The position numbers were made by a program, and so were the translations under genes. From Chiua virens (taxonomy: Eukaryota > Basidiomycota > Agaricomycetes > Boletales > Boletaceae): DNA of 45,646 bases. Where the stretch lies: contig JAHNUO010000081.1 of NCBI GenBank assembly GCA_019787685.1, positions 1 through 45,646 of the forward strand, in the 5' to 3' direction. Shown one piece after another: positions 12,790-25,126 of the stretch. Below the pieces are notes generated by a model. The model saw only the letters and a program-made list of their open reading frames with translations, made no database searches and had not been told where the DNA came from. Every line of letters begins with the position of its first letter. Position 1 is the first letter of the stretch.

Positions 12790-14040
12790 TCTAGAAAACA
12801 TGTTCGGCAAGAAGGGACAAATATTTTCCTGTCAAGGATCCTTTACATAAATCTCCGGTATCCACAGCCCTCTTATTGACTTCTTCCCAACGGCGGGCGC
12901 AAGATAGAGCAGCACCACTGGTTCCACGCTCAGGCTATACCAGTCTGTTCCTTGTTTCAAGTTTTCAGCATAGGCGATGCTTCGTTCGCGAAGCAATCCT
13001 GTCTGCTTGTCCCGGTGTTTATGGGCTTGGCTGCGATGCATATCGGAAGTCTTGAATTGTGTTCCTAATACATTGGACCCCACGAACTTTGAACCACCCG
13101 ACGCCCGTATCCTTCGATACTTTCCTAGTTCAAATATGCAGTTATTCGTCCCCTTTGTCTGACTCCACACGAAAATCCCAATCTCATGGGTGTATATTAT
13201 CGTGCACGTGAACAAAAATTGGGCCTGTACTGCGTCACATCTTCCTTTCTCGTCATTCCTTCCTCGAGGCTAACCAATTTGTAGATCCCTCTCTTCCCTC
13301 CGATGTTTTCACGTCTCATGCACATGTTCCAAGCGAATCTGGTGAACCTCGCGTAACACAGCCGCACCGCTTCTAGGACCTTGAATTGGGATGCATATAG
13401 TAAGGTGCTTGGGGGGTGGCGCCAGGAGCATATGCCCTCACTCCATTTTCTGGTGTCACGTTGCGGTGCATATACAGTACGCCGTAACAGTCCTGTCCCC
13501 TCACCCCGTCGTATTCGACACAAGTCACAACAGCGCCGCTCTCGTCTACATCCTTAAAGCAGTGGAAGCTGGAATCTTCCTATCTACTCTGAGGTTGTCT
13601 TTGCCTTCCCGAGACCGCAACAGCGTTCTAACGTTCTCCGTGCAAAAAAACTCGAATATTGAGCACCGAATAGTTGTCCATAAATCTAATGTGACTTACG
13701 TGTTTTTCGCGGCCGATAAGGATCATGTTTAGGCCGTTCTGACCTGAGATGAGAGGCTTGCACTGTTCAGCGGGCTTTCTATAGTCCGTATAACGATCAT
13801 AAGTCACCCAAGGCTCCGATTCGTCATGCATGATTGCTCATCATTATGACGTCGAAAACAGACTTGAGGTATGGTGCGTGCGATGGTAATTTTTGCATTG
13901 TGGCAAGCTGACTCGAGCTCCTGATAGAGCAATAAGTCAAGATGGTGACCGGAATAACTAAGGGGAACTATGATTTTACATAATTGCACCTCGGAGAGGC
14001 CATTCCATTTCGATTCGAGTTGGCAGTCTGAGCTCCGCAC
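12790..14040 (-). pseudogene. Unidentified minus-strand coding remnants
   Basis: Several exon-like pieces are open on the minus strand, but I cannot join them or name the family. One runs from about 13590 to 13385 and reads DVDESGAVVTCVEYDGVRG then YGVLYMHRNVTPENGVRAYA. Another (12832-13100) contains LLRERSIAYAENLKQGTDWY. A third (13628-13831) contains ISGQNGLNMILIGREKH. They could be the 5' part of the adjacent WD40 remnant or a separate decayed gene. Codon-like texture is the only support; no functional motif is visible. Confidence 0.3.
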
Positions 14041-14994
14041 CAGGCATCATCATTTTGCGGTCAAAGCTATGGTGAATGACAGCATCTGCACTGGCACCGG
14101 AAAAAGATCCTTCCGAGTGCGCAGCGTTTACAGCCCCCCCAGATTGTGACTATTGGAGGATCACAATCACGTGGTGTCAATCGTGAAGAGTGGCGACTGC
14201 GCTCGTCCAGCCTCTTATGTACATGACCCAGGCTGAGTAGCGGAGATTATGCGTTCTTATGAAGTCATTGGCGGTCAATGCCGTGCCACAAATATTTGTA
14301 CCCGACTCGTCGCCCATCATGATTGACAACGTGTGCATGACCCTTGCCCTGCCAAGTTATGAAATGATTCCCATTAGAATCTGCCACTTTGCCATGCCGT
14401 AACGTGGCATGGATGCCATGATTCATGTCCATTTGGAACATTGACTCGGAGGCTAGGCTCCAAATTCGTGTCTAGCACAAGGTGTAAGTATTCTGACTCG
14501 GTGTGCATGGAGGCTCGAAAGTCTACACTCCCGGCGGGCCTTCTGTTTTAATGTGTTCTCGGCAGCCCTGGGCCCATGGCTGCAATGGGAACAAAGTACC
14601 AGTCACATCCCACAAAGGTTCCGAGTCACTAGAAGTCTTGCGCTTCGGCCATCGGATCGTCTTCCGATATGAGCATCCATTCATGGTACAAGCACCGTTG
14701 GCTTTGTTCGAAGAATCCATCGGATTCGGGAGACCCGGGCTCGGAAATTTACCATGCAGTATCCTCCGAGGACATCTCATGTAACTTGGTGGTATGGACA
14801 TTATGAAACAAAGATTTCCACAGCAACAGCCTGAAGACAACCCTGGATTGGCTGCAATAAAATAGGCCCCGTCAGAATTACCCGGAGTGGCATCCGAGCC
14901 CTCTTTTCGATTCCAATTCATTGACGGGTTGATTTAGCATCAGCATTTTCAATTCTGCGTCAGTTCAAATCCTCTCCCGAGTCAGCAAGCCACT
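14041..14994. other. Intergenic, no supported gene
   Basis: A 132-codon open frame exists on the minus strand (14523-14921), but it has no recognisable motif, an odd Cys/Pro-rich composition and no splice context. I leave it uncalled. The last 100 bp form the upstream region of the next gene. Confidence 0.4.
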
Positions 14995-16767
14995 ATGACA
15001 ACCATCCAAGACAACAACTACGCATCACGTATGTTCGCCGAACTTGAGGTTATTGCATTTCTCAGAATTTACAGTTGTCATTCTCCTTATCATCATATAT
15101 GATTACAGTAAGTCGGTTTTCATACATGCGTCTCATGAAATGGACAGCTAACACCCCGCCGCCCAATAGTCCTTATGTTTACGAATGAGGTATTCTTGTC
15201 TGGCTCGTGGCTTTGAATTTGGATGTCGATTTACAGTGACTCGTGACATGTGCAGGTAGAATATATCTGGGTTCGTAGAACCGGTCTTTCAGCTGTTCGA
15301 GATTCTCTGATGCTGACACTACAACTTGAAGAGCAAACGATGGACTCGCATCTCCACGCTCTACGTACTGGTATGTACCGTTATCATTTTGGTCGCCTCA
15401 TGCAAGCTGAGCCATGCAACAGTTTCGTTACTGCAGCCTATTCTTTGTCATGTAAGGTTAACTGCAACATCGTCGTATCATCAAGCTTATAGTAAAGCCG
15501 TTCATCAGAATCTATACCCTACGTATGTTCGCAATTAGTGATAGGCAGTGCTCAGTGCCGCTGATTAACACAATTCATCGAAAGTCGGAACAACCTTTCT
15601 CCCTGGCCCCGCAACGGTACTGTCTCTCATGTTTTCAGTCAACCAGTTTTCTCACTAAGACCGACTCGTAGATGTATGTTTCCTACTATGTAATTCTCGA
15701 CTTCTGTAGGTAACTAATGAAAAACGCACAGGTGTGAGCACTTCATATGATCACTTCGTAGATGATTTCGTTCAAGGAGGATTCTCAGGCTACATACTCA
15801 CTTTGATGGCCGATTGGGCCCAGTTGGTTTGTACGGTCACAGCGGATCGTGAGTCGTTCCCCATATTTTCACTTTCCAAGAACAGATCATATATGTGCAT
15901 CCAGTCGCCATGATTCTCCGTGTATGGGCAGTGTACAATCGTTCAAAGCGGATCTTCGGCGGCCTCTTTATTGTCTATCTCACAAAGATGATCCTCCATT
16001 TTATCGTTTGCGTCATTTATAGCATTCCAAAGTACCTTTCAGGTATGCTCGGGCCTAAATTACGGTGTAACTTTCTTGCTGACTTGACACTGTCCATTCA
16101 ATATTTCATCAGTCACAACTGTTCGAGCTGAAGCGCTTGAGCTGCAGTTTTGCACGCTGAAAATTATCACAGTGCGTTGGGGACAAGCTCTCAATATTTT
16201 TGCACCTATTGTCCCTGCAATCGCTTGCATCCTTATATTCGTTCAACTCCTGAAGGAACCCAAGTTAGACGGAATGAACCAACTCGCAAGGAAATTCAAA
16301 CCAGGCCTTTACTTGAGTCTATTTGCAAGGGAAAGCATCTTCTACTTTCTAGTGTACGTTGTCATATTTCATCTTTCGTTATTTCAACCACCTATTCTCT
16401 TTCCGTTGACTCCTTTGGTTTCAACTGGTACAAACGCATGACACTAACCGGAGACTCCCATAGCATTTTGCTTCACAACATATGCTCGGCACTTGCTTCC
16501 TGGAACGTCATCCCAACAATCGGATGGGTGGGACTTTGGCTACTCATTTCTCAGTATGTTACGGTCACTTTTATCATCAGCGTACGGGAGCTTCATGCTC
16601 GCGATGTGGGTGGCAGACGTGGAGAAGACATAGATTCCGGGTTTGGACTATCTGCGACTCATATCAATATTGTGAGCACGACTCGGATGATTGACGAGAC
16701 AGAGGTTTCTCCAGGGAATGACGAAGAGAACTGCATAAACCTCGAACGTCCGGAGTCCTTGCGATGA
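14995..16767 (+). CDS. Seven-transmembrane protein, DUF6533-type family (copy 2)
   Basis: Paralogue of the gene at 3.5 kb. The start ATG opens exon MTTIQDNNYAS; GT-AG introns then join VVILLIIIYDYILMF to TNEVEYIW, the DUF6533 N-terminal signature. The next short exons give SKRWTRISTLYVL and FRYCSLFFV. A hydrophobic exon ends TLMADWAQLVCTVTAD (about 15785-15850) and is joined through a 60-nt intron to MILRVWAVYNRSKRIFG. Further segments are LFIVYLTKMILHFIVCVIY, IFAPIVPAIACILIFVQLL (about 16190-16250), and a final membrane helix followed by the family's ELHARDVGGRRGEDIDSGFG motif, equivalent to MYAHESWGRRGSNIDAVF in copy 1. The tail is acidic. No disabling change was found, though two middle exon edges (15470-15780) are uncertain. 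Location: membrane; function unknown. Confidence 0.75.
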
Positions 16768-18484
16768 TGATCGTCGAACGTGACCACGAAGCACGTACTA
16801 GACGTACACTATGTTCCACTTTCGTCTCCTGCAACACCTTAGTCTATGATACATGTCCATTAGTGTAGAACAGAACATTATTAGTCGTGAATCGATTAGA
16901 AACAAAAGCGCTGCTCCGTCTGCTTGAACACCTCTCGTAGTGTCTGATATTAATGTGAATGTTCAAGTTGGCCACTCGAAACTGACATATGCCCGAGGAC
17001 GACAAACTGTTTCTTCGACTGAAACCAATTCTTTCCAGCAAGTTTGTCACACTGATGAGCTTTATTAGACTCTGCTGAATACAAACACAACGCTGGGGCT
17101 TACGAGATTGTTTGAACATGATGCACGACGCTTGAATTCCCGACGAATCAATTTATCAATTGATTGCACATGCGTGATGGTTGGTGTTCACCCTGAGTGG
17201 TATTTGGTACAGTTTGGTGCAGTTTAGATTTGTTGAACATCGTTACAGTAACGACAGTGACAAGCACGAAGCACGTTCAAGCTGTTCTGGTGGAGCATCT
17301 TGTTTACGAACATACACTGGCACCAGGTAAGTGGGATGTCAAAACTTTTCTCGATACCGCACAGCTTGTTTGACGCCGGTAGCTTAGATTCAGAACTAGC
17401 ATATAGTTGGCATATGTTAGATTCCAACGCGTTCCCCGAGGTATTCTTACTGTCGATTTACGGGAACAGTACGTACTACAATTACGCAGTCTGCAATCTT
17501 ACCATTTGAAATTCTCAGTGTACGCCAGAATCACGGTGCCATGATTCGTGGAACTGATCTTTTGATGGAACCGATAAGTAATTGTCATCATCCTGCATAC
17601 GGAACGATTGGGAGGTGTGAGGTAAGGAGGGAAAATCGCAGTTCTGACTGTTGTATCCAGTGTGGTTGGCAATTAAAGTCAACGACTGGACTGGGGTTTC
17701 GTCGGCATCGCTGACACTTCCTTGAAGTTGAATCAGTAACCGACCGAAACGGGCGGAATATCGTGTCAACTTTGTGACATTCATTGACTGTGGCGTTAAA
17801 ATGATGCCACTCTCACGGGCCATTGGCCCTCGAACGTGTCCGCCGTTATGATCTAAAAGTCGCAATTCCCATCTTGAACCTTGAAATCAAGACCTTGGAA
17901 CAACGACAAATACTTTTCCCCAGAGGCCATCATCCATATCGGGATATCTTCCCGAGCTATTCTACCTTTGGTGATCAGTTTTGTGATTGCGATTGATGGG
18001 GGTGAAACGAAGAGAAGAAATCAGACTCGGCGTTCATGAAATCTCCCGGATCGGTCATCATAGAAAACGCCTATATTTGAGATTATGGTATGCCTTCGTC
18101 AGTTTTTATTCTTATCCGCATTCTGATCCCGTCCTGCAACGCCATTTCACTTCGAGATCCTGAGTCGCGTCCCCGACCGCAACAGCATGGAAGCAAGGCC
18201 GGTCCCGACGAAGTCGGCTCCTCTAATTCAATGTTCCTGAACGGTTATTTGAGCATCGATATCAGCTGCTCACGTACTGACTACCACTGTCGCCTCTGTA
18301 TCACCGCGATAGGCTGCGCACACCATTATGGGTAAGGGAACCGTGCATCGGCAATGAAGGTTAAGTATGTCATGAAATTGAAATGGCTTCTTTCTTCTTC
18401 ACCCTTGTCTGCGTCCTTCTACTAGCGCCTTCGAGGAATTTCCCGACAGTTGGTCCCTTTCATCTGCCCTTGAGCATCAGAATT
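16768..18484. other. Intergenic, no supported gene
   Basis: No exon chain with recognisable motifs. A 116-codon minus-strand frame (17515-17865) includes FGRLLIQLQGSVSDADETPV and is the least unlikely coding piece, but it has no splice partner or family resemblance that I can name. The stretch separates copies 2 and 3 of the 7TM family. Confidence 0.4.
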
Positions 18485-20267
18485 ATGAGCTCGACCTTGC
18501 AATCGACTTTGACAAGCATTCAACAAAATAACTACATGACCCGTACTGTGATACCAATTACTCGCGGATGCTTGATCTGATAGAGAATGCAGTCGTTGTG
18601 CTGACTGTCGTCGGATATGACTATGGTGAGTGGTACGTCCATTGGGTGTGGCCGCTTCTAGTTCTATCTGGTTTCCTCCAACAATGAGCTGATTACTACG
18701 TCATCAGTCCTCACACTACCAAAGGAGGTACCGTGGCAAATATTCGTCGTGGTCTCCATCTCTCACACGATACTTAGATAGATTATATATGGGTGTGCAT
18801 ACACTATTCTCTCAAGCAAGTGACATGGTTCTGACATGGCGACAGAAACAGCGTTTTTCTTTGGTCTCCGCCTTGTTCTTTCTCGTGCGTATCTTGCACC
18901 GTTTTTTGGAATCAAAATGGGCTGATCACTGTGGCAGGTCCGTTACATTGGCATCGTCTACATCGCGTACGTCCACAGTTGTCTGAATATGTACATAATG
19001 ATGATAGTCGCGTACCAGATTTTATGCCCTGCGTACGCCTCGGGTTCTATAAATTGTGGTCCGATGAACTGAATATAACCTTTTAAAGTTGGGAGTACCT
19101 TCTTTACTGGTCCCGATAAGGTGATTGTTTCGAATTTACTGTCGCTTCTTTGCTTAATGTATTCTAATCCCCTAGCTGTGAGTTGACATTCCTCATGTGA
19201 CAACTTACTGCGGTTCTGAACGACAATAGTTGTATGCATATTCCCTAAACATCTCTGTATCCATCCAACTCAATTGTCTTTCAAGGTTATATCGCTTATG
19301 TTTTCAGTTATTGGATATTTGTTCCTTTTATCGGTGCAGCGGATTGTGAGTCACACACATTTAGTCCTGGAAAGGCACTTGATTATACTACAGTGGTAAT
19401 GATCTTGCGGGTGTGGGCAATTTATTGTCGATCGAGATGGATTCTTGGTCTCCACCTCATACCCTACGTCGTGGTACTCGGCTTTAATCTCGTTACATGC
19501 ATTATCTACAGCATTCCAAACAAGCTTACAGGTATGTTGCTATGCAGGCTAGTGACTGAAACCAATCTTCATTTCTTGCTTGGACAGCGAGCACTGTTCA
19601 AATACTGGATGACTCGTATTGCACGGATGCCTCCTCTCAAAATTGGAATCGGGTTAGCAGCATCGCTCAACTTGCTCTCGGTGCCTTGCTATCCCTGCAC
19701 CTGATCGTCAAGCTCACGGCAGTGTCATTGCAAATGAAAAGGGCGACAAAACAATGGCGATGGAATCGGTTTATAAACCTATTCCTCAGGGAAGGCATTC
19801 TGTACTTTTTCACGTACGTCTCCATGTTTTTCTACGTCGTGCTTCGTCCCCACGTACTTCTGTGTTCCACTGGGTCTCCACTGGGAACGAGTTTAACTGA
19901 TGCTAACAAACTATGATATTATAGCATGCTAATGTATAACATTATTGCGGTACTCTCCCTCTTGGGAAAACTTCCGTCGCAGGGATGGGGGGAACTGCTT
20001 CCACTGGCTGTGGTATACATTGCCATAATCACCCTTCTACCTCGGTTTATTATGAACATTCGAGAGCTTTACGCTCACAACCTCCGATGCAGCAGTTACG
20101 AAAGTGAGATTGATGCTGGCTTTGGGATGTCGAAAGAGTCCGGTTGGGCTACCAGCATGACCGCGATTGCATTTGCAGACTCGGAGGTTGAGAAGGACGA
20201 GGGATTTGAGGACGAAGATATACAGATGGAAGAGAGGAAATTTGAGAATGGTGATGTGGATGCTTAA
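18485..20267 (+). CDS. Seven-transmembrane protein, DUF6533-type family (copy 3)
   Basis: Third paralogue in the same orientation. Exon 1 reads MSSTLQSTLTSIQQNNYMT. Phase-consistent GT-AG introns join it to VVVLTVVGYDYVLTLPKE, then IDYIW, then KQRFSLVSALFFLV and RYIGIVYIA, a textbook DUF6533 N-terminus. Later exons give AYVFSYWIFVPFIGAAD (about 19295), which a 48-nt intron joins to VMILRVWAIYCRSRWILG, then YVVVLGFNLVTCIIYSIPNK, LALGALLSLHLIVKL (about 19670-19710), FLREGILYFFT, and LPLAVVYIAIITLLP. The conserved post-helix motif is RELYAHNLRCSSYESEIDAG. The C-terminal tail is strongly acidic (EDEDIQMEERKF). The part between about 18990 and 19290 is not resolved into exons and deserves transcript evidence. 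Otherwise the gene looks intact. Function unknown. Confidence 0.72.
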
Positions 20268-20469
20268 GAGTTCTACGATGGGTCGTCAACATCGTTTGTC
20301 GAGCCATGTACATGATGTAATTTGAAATCGATTAGAGAACAAACAAACGATGACTGTATTTAGTTTACCGTTAACTATTGCGGATGATCGCGAACGCATT
20401 TGGTTCAAATAACAATACCATCTGTTCGGAGTGATCACCATAACACGTAAGAATGGGTTAAGATTCTTT

Positions 20470-20790
20470 GGAGTCGACGACCGATATCCTCCGTAGATAA
20501 CGGTAAAAAGCTCTAATCCTTAGATACAAGTGGTATTCTTGAGTAAATACACCTTCAATAACTCGCATCATACCTGGAGAAGGTCCCCAGTTTGTCCCCA
20601 AAAGTCGGCAAAACAACGCACGTGGATGTGGGTGTTGTGACGGGACAATGGAAGCGCGTGCTCATTGTTGTAAAGGTAGAGTTTTGCGATCTGGAGACAC
20701 ACATGAGGGTTCTTGAACGGTAGTTCTGGCGTAGGTCCGAGTCTCACCTTGAAATTGACGATATCCGCGAGCGCCCCGGCTTCTCTCCAT
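20470..20790 (-). pseudogene. TRAPPC11-like fragment (Foie-gras part)
   Basis: On the minus strand about 20770-20585 reads PHVCLQIAKLYLYNNEHAL and then HVRCFADFWGQTGD. These resemble the Foie-gras region of fungal TRAPPC11, a TRAPP-complex subunit in ER-to-Golgi and autophagic membrane traffic. Only this small part is present. The block about 20473-20505 (GTCGACGAC...GTAGATAACGG) recurs at 21858-21890, so this is a second copy of the 5' part of the fragment to the right. The family assignment rests on remembered motif patterns. Confidence 0.5.
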
Positions 20791-20846
20791 CCCTAGTGCT
20801 CAAACTGCACATCCACCACTGCCAACTCTTCCCTCCCCGTATCCCG

Positions 20847-22440
20847 CTAGTGATCAACCACCCACGGCACTTTGACATATCCACACTCTATTGGTCTCGT
20901 GTCACCGCCCCGCCCGGCAGCCATCCACTCCGCACACCAGCCACCGCGAACCCATCCGATGGATGTGTGTCCAACGACACACTGATGATAGCCTCCCGAT
21001 TTACCTCTTGATTCCACACCGTCACCGTCAACGTCGTCGGATTTTCCGACTCGGAGTCGGCGTGTGCAATTTGGCCGTGGCAGGGACACTGTGTCCCGCG
21101 CCAAACCAAGCATCGGCAGCGGAATGTGTCTCGATGAGGGAGGTCTGTACTGTCTTCTCGATAGAATCTTAGTCACGTCGTGTTATCATGTCTGCCGGAA
21201 GCGAATGGACATTCCTTACCTGTTTTCGATGTCACCGCATATGTCCCCAACCTGGACGTCCATCTCGTCCTCGTTCCAAGCCAGCGCAACCCGACAAATG
21301 TCCGATCACTGGTCCTCGGCGAGATACTCTGACAAGACTCTCAGGTTCACCGTCCCTACAGACTATATCACTCACTAGGAAACACCCCTTCTACCCCGGC
21401 TTCTAAGTTCGCATCGATCACTTTTGAACGCAGACTCTCCTAAACCACCCAGTCAACACCAAGCTCCCCACTCTGACATAGTCGAGCGCGTCCGAAACAA
21501 CCATGCTTGCCAAGACGTTCAACCTGGTCCCTGGTCACCACCTCAAGTGTACCCAAACTTCGATCGGCTTCTCACCTCTTGTCTGACCCAACGGCATGAG
21601 CAGCCCGGGTCCGAATGTGGAGACTTGTCATGGTGGAGGATGATCTATGATCGGTATCAAATCGAAATCGAAATCGAGTCGATCGGGAGCTGTGAGATCA
21701 TTGGATCCGGCGGCGCAGACAGGTGAGACCTGGAAGGCAACCTCATCGCCCACTCAGACCTCGAGCTTCCAAAATATCACCGAGGTGTTCACTACCAAGA
21801 GGTAGTCAAAAAGTCCGAAGATGATCGCCGTTGCATGTACGAATGAGTTTAGGTACCTTGAGGTCGACGACCATGATGTCCTCTGTAGATAACGGAACAG
21901 AGTTCTAACGTTGGGAAGGTGAATGTGGTATGAGAGTCCAGTGAGTGATGTGATGCGCGATGAAAACCCACTGCATCTCACTGGGTGGTGCTCTGTCACG
22001 CAGGGAGGCACGAGCGGAGTAGCAGAGTCTCGTCTTTGGTGAAGCGGTGGCACGTGACACCGCCGCTCTTCTTCTCGTACCACTTCTTCGCTCGTGGTAC
22101 CTTCACCCGGAGCTGCGCTCCTCGTTGTTTTTCCCCTAGGTCATACTGCGAGGCGGAACGTTCCCACCCGCCCTCGCAGCTCAACCACAGCCCTTAGGTA
22201 CCTCATGTGTCCCCACGATCAGTTACTCCCTTCCTCTCAGACTCGGACCTTCCCAACATTGCATTGTACTGTACTTAAATATACACAATGCAATCTAGTT
22301 CTTTCCCCTCTCGTCATGTCCCTCAGCGCACGCCAAAGATACCCCAAGTTGGGCCCAATCCCGCGAAAAACCGGCAAAACAGCGTATTTGGAAGGTATGA
22401 TGGCGACACAGCCACCAAATTCAAACAATTTGCTTTGAAC
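20847..22440 (-). pseudogene. TRAPPC11-like pseudogene, copy A (Foie-gras then Gryzun parts)
   Basis: Minus-strand remnants follow TRAPPC11 protein order. A Foie-gras-like piece lies at about 22385-22335 (RCFAGFSRDWAQLG). Gryzun-like C-terminal pieces follow: ATAKLHTPTP (about 21100), LTVTVWNQEVNREAIISVSL (about 21040-20980), FAVAGVRSGWLPGG, and PIECGYVKVP (about 20895). These correspond to the beta-rich C-terminal segment of TRAPPC11 that ends in an ...ECG-x-V-x-V-P pattern. Stops and frame changes separate the pieces. About 21500-21720 is clearly homologous, in inverted orientation, to 27000-27240. The gene is dead here; a functional TRAPPC11 gene should exist elsewhere in the genome. Confidence 0.55.
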
Positions 22441-24001
22441 GCTCGCGCATGCCGAAGCTAGTACTAGGAGGGGCCAAGGTAGATACCAACTTAATTCAGT
22501 GTCAATGGACTCAAACAAGACTTCAACTTGAAGGTACGACTGTGATAAGGATCACACTTATGCGCTGACGACCGTATTGCCTATGTACTGACTTTCTGTG
22601 ACCTCGGTGAACGTTGTTCAATAAATTATTCATTTTTTATAACTGACTAGAGTTGTTTGCACATCCAGTATCCGCCTGTCCATTTCATGGCGTAATCCTG
22701 GTCAGCCAAAAGGCACAGCGTCGCACAACAAGGCAAGCCGTAGACGACGGTTCCGAAAAGTCCAAACGGCACATCCTGCACATCACTGCTCTTCTGACGC
22801 CCCAACTCACAGTGCGTGTTGGAGTGACCGTTTTCGACAAATGGACTTCATGTAGTTCCTTCATTCACCATCTGCTCAGCTTTCTACGAACTGTTGGGTG
22901 AGAGAGGGTTGGGTACTTGGCAATCCCCCTCATCTTCTGTTCTGTGATTAGTAAGATGCATCTCTATATCGTTTACGTTTTCGCTCATACTTGTTAACCT
23001 GTCCTTCATTGATTATCGCTTTGACGTTTTTTTCACCAGGGACCAGAGGGGTTGGCCTTGTCTGCCTAAACCATTCGATTCCGTTGACAGGTTTGACTTT
23101 CGTAGCACGGGCTCAGGACCGCTTATAGCTGGTGGCTAACGGGTCCCATGAGAAGCACTGGCTTATCATCGAATTCAATGTGCCTGAGCGCCTGTATCTG
23201 CCGTTTCCTTGCCGATGATTAACATTTGTCGAATGCTCGTGCCTCCATGACATTGGCGGACCAAACCGGAGTGGGTATTCCAAATTTCGTGGAAGGCTCG
23301 TGCTTACGCTCTCGCCCTCCTATTTTCCCCCTGCAACACGCGCGACAACCCAACTGTGTGACACGAGCGCCGATAACACGCACTGGTACGCGTATGATAA
23401 CGCGATGTGGCACCCAACCAGATCATGTCCACGCACAACCCACTCCACCTCCCCTGTAACGCACTACGACCCGATGATGTGGCACCAAGACTGACGCTCA
23501 CATGCGACCCATCCCTGCGACGCACCAAGCTGGACGCCCACATACACAGGCACGATTACACGTCGACGCATTGGCACGGCGGCGTGCCACTGACGCGACG
23601 ACATTTCAATACTGGCATGCCATTCGCACACTCTGTCATCGCACCTCTGTCACATACCAACCACCCGTGTGCCGTCGTGGAATATCACTCTCGTCACTCT
23701 CGTGTCATCCGACTGGAGTTCTAGCATATACATACATTTCCTTAGCCATGCTGGATCTCAGGTGGCGGATCTTCCATTGCAAAACACTCGATATCGCTTT
23801 TCAGATTCCGACGGCGCGCCATGCAAACGCCTCTTCCTTGGGCGTTTGCTCCTTGTGATCCGGCACGTCGTCGTTGCATCCACTCCTTAGCGTAGCCGTG
23901 CAGTCTTCATCGTCAGTTCGTCGTCAGACATCTCGGTCCCTAGCCGTTCTCGTCTCATTCCTCCACTATTCTCCACTATTCTCCACTCTTTCACGATAGC
24001 G
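22441..24001. other. Intergenic with degenerate repeats
   Basis: No supported gene. From about 23340 to 23640 a loosely repeated theme (CGCGATGTGGCACC, GATGATGTGGCACC, CATTGGCACGGCGGC, with ACGCAC and CGACGC words) suggests an old tandem array. Around 23962-23990 the unit CTCCACTATT is repeated inside a pyrimidine-rich leader just before the ATG at 24002, which looks like a fungal core promoter. Confidence 0.4.
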
Positions 24002-24163
24002 ATGTCGATCAAAAGGTGCCGTAAACGGGAGGCCCTGCCTCCGCTCGACACGGACATTGATTACGCGGATGACGCTCCCCCAGATATATTAGCCTCTGAT
24101 ACTAGAGTTGCAGCTGTAGATTCTGAGCTGGCTCCGGATGGTGCTCTCAGCCTGGCGGACTAG
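24002..24163 (+). CDS. Possible small ORF (53 codons) after a pyrimidine-rich leader
   Basis: ATG at 24002 follows a C/T-rich leader typical of fungal transcription starts and opens a charged peptide beginning MSIKRCRKREALPPLDTDID and ending ELAPDGALSLAD. It may be a short peptide, the first exon of a gene whose remainder has decayed, or chance. I recognise no family, and no clear donor site extends it. Confidence 0.25.
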   Translation: MSIKRCRKREALPPLDTDIDYADDAPPDILASDTRVAAVDSELAPDGALSLAD

Positions 24164-25036
24164 GGAATGAACCTTGGAGCGAGTGCTTGACATTGCCTCC
24201 GGTTTTTCCCCCGCTTCAATCGAAATCCCGACTCGAGCCTGACACGAGTCTACATCCGTCGTTGCAAAGCCCGTTTTTTGCATGGCGGCGGCGGCGGCGG
24301 ACTAATGTGTCCGACCACGTCAACTGAAACTTGTGCACACCACTTAGCCCCCACACTCCGATGAATTCGTTGACGACTACGGGCTCCATGGGGGAGAGTG
24401 TGTGTTCGGACCTTTTTCAGCAGATACAAGCATCTTGCTGTGTAATTTTGATACCTTACTTGATGTCATCCGATGCCAGGTCACTCTGTTAACTCATGAC
24501 TCGGTCATCAACGTGGGGTCTGCAGGTCAAACAGAGTATATCCTCGGAAGCATTTAATGCGCCCAGTTCACATGAGCTCAACTGAGACGCGCCGAGGCTA
24601 CTAATACTTTGACAACGCACTGGCATTCACAAATTCTAACATACCAACCAGGACACGTCTTCCTCTATGGGGATGCGGAACAAGCTCATCCATCCAAACG
24701 TCGGTTGAAACTCTGAAACTCATAGCCCTTACTCAGACAGTAGTCACTTCGCCACAGGAACGACGCACTCTAACCCGGTTCCATGGATTTGGGAGACCAA
24801 ATGAGGTGAGTGTTCCCGACTTTTGCGACGGTGCATGTGTCCACCGCATTGCCCCATACCTCTGGTAAAAAACCATTAACAACAATAGCCGTCTCCATCG
24901 GAATTGGTATTCTAGAAAGGTCTTTTTTATTTTATTTTTTTAAATCGTTGTTGGCGGGCCCCATACAGAAAGGAATTGATTACTTGTGACCACGGACTCA
25001 GGGAAAGATCTGGAACTCGTTCAAATATCACGAAAG
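24164..25036. other. Intergenic, no supported gene
   Basis: Contains a GCG-repeat microsatellite (about 24283-24300) and a T-rich run (about 24923-24943). No gene-like exon chain seen. The right end is the upstream region of the dioxygenase gene. Confidence 0.4.
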
Positions 25037-25044
25037 CATAAATA
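25037..25044 (+). promoter_or_regulatory. Putative TATA element of the acireductone dioxygenase gene
   Basis: CATAAATA lies 83-90 bp upstream of the ATG at 25127 and is followed by a C/T-rich tract (about 25065-25120), the usual layout of strong fungal promoters. Transcription probably begins within that tract. Confidence 0.45.
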
Positions 25045-25126
25045 CGACGCCTTACCACCATCGTTTTCCCCCAACCACAATCCCACAAACAGCCCAACCA
25101 CTTCTTATTAGTTCTTTAACTTCAAC

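Noticed and set aside
14523..14921. 132-codon minus-strand frame
   Set aside because: No motif, odd composition and no splice or promoter context.
17515..17865. 116-codon minus-strand frame
   Set aside because: Partly protein-like but alone, with no recognisable family or partner exons.
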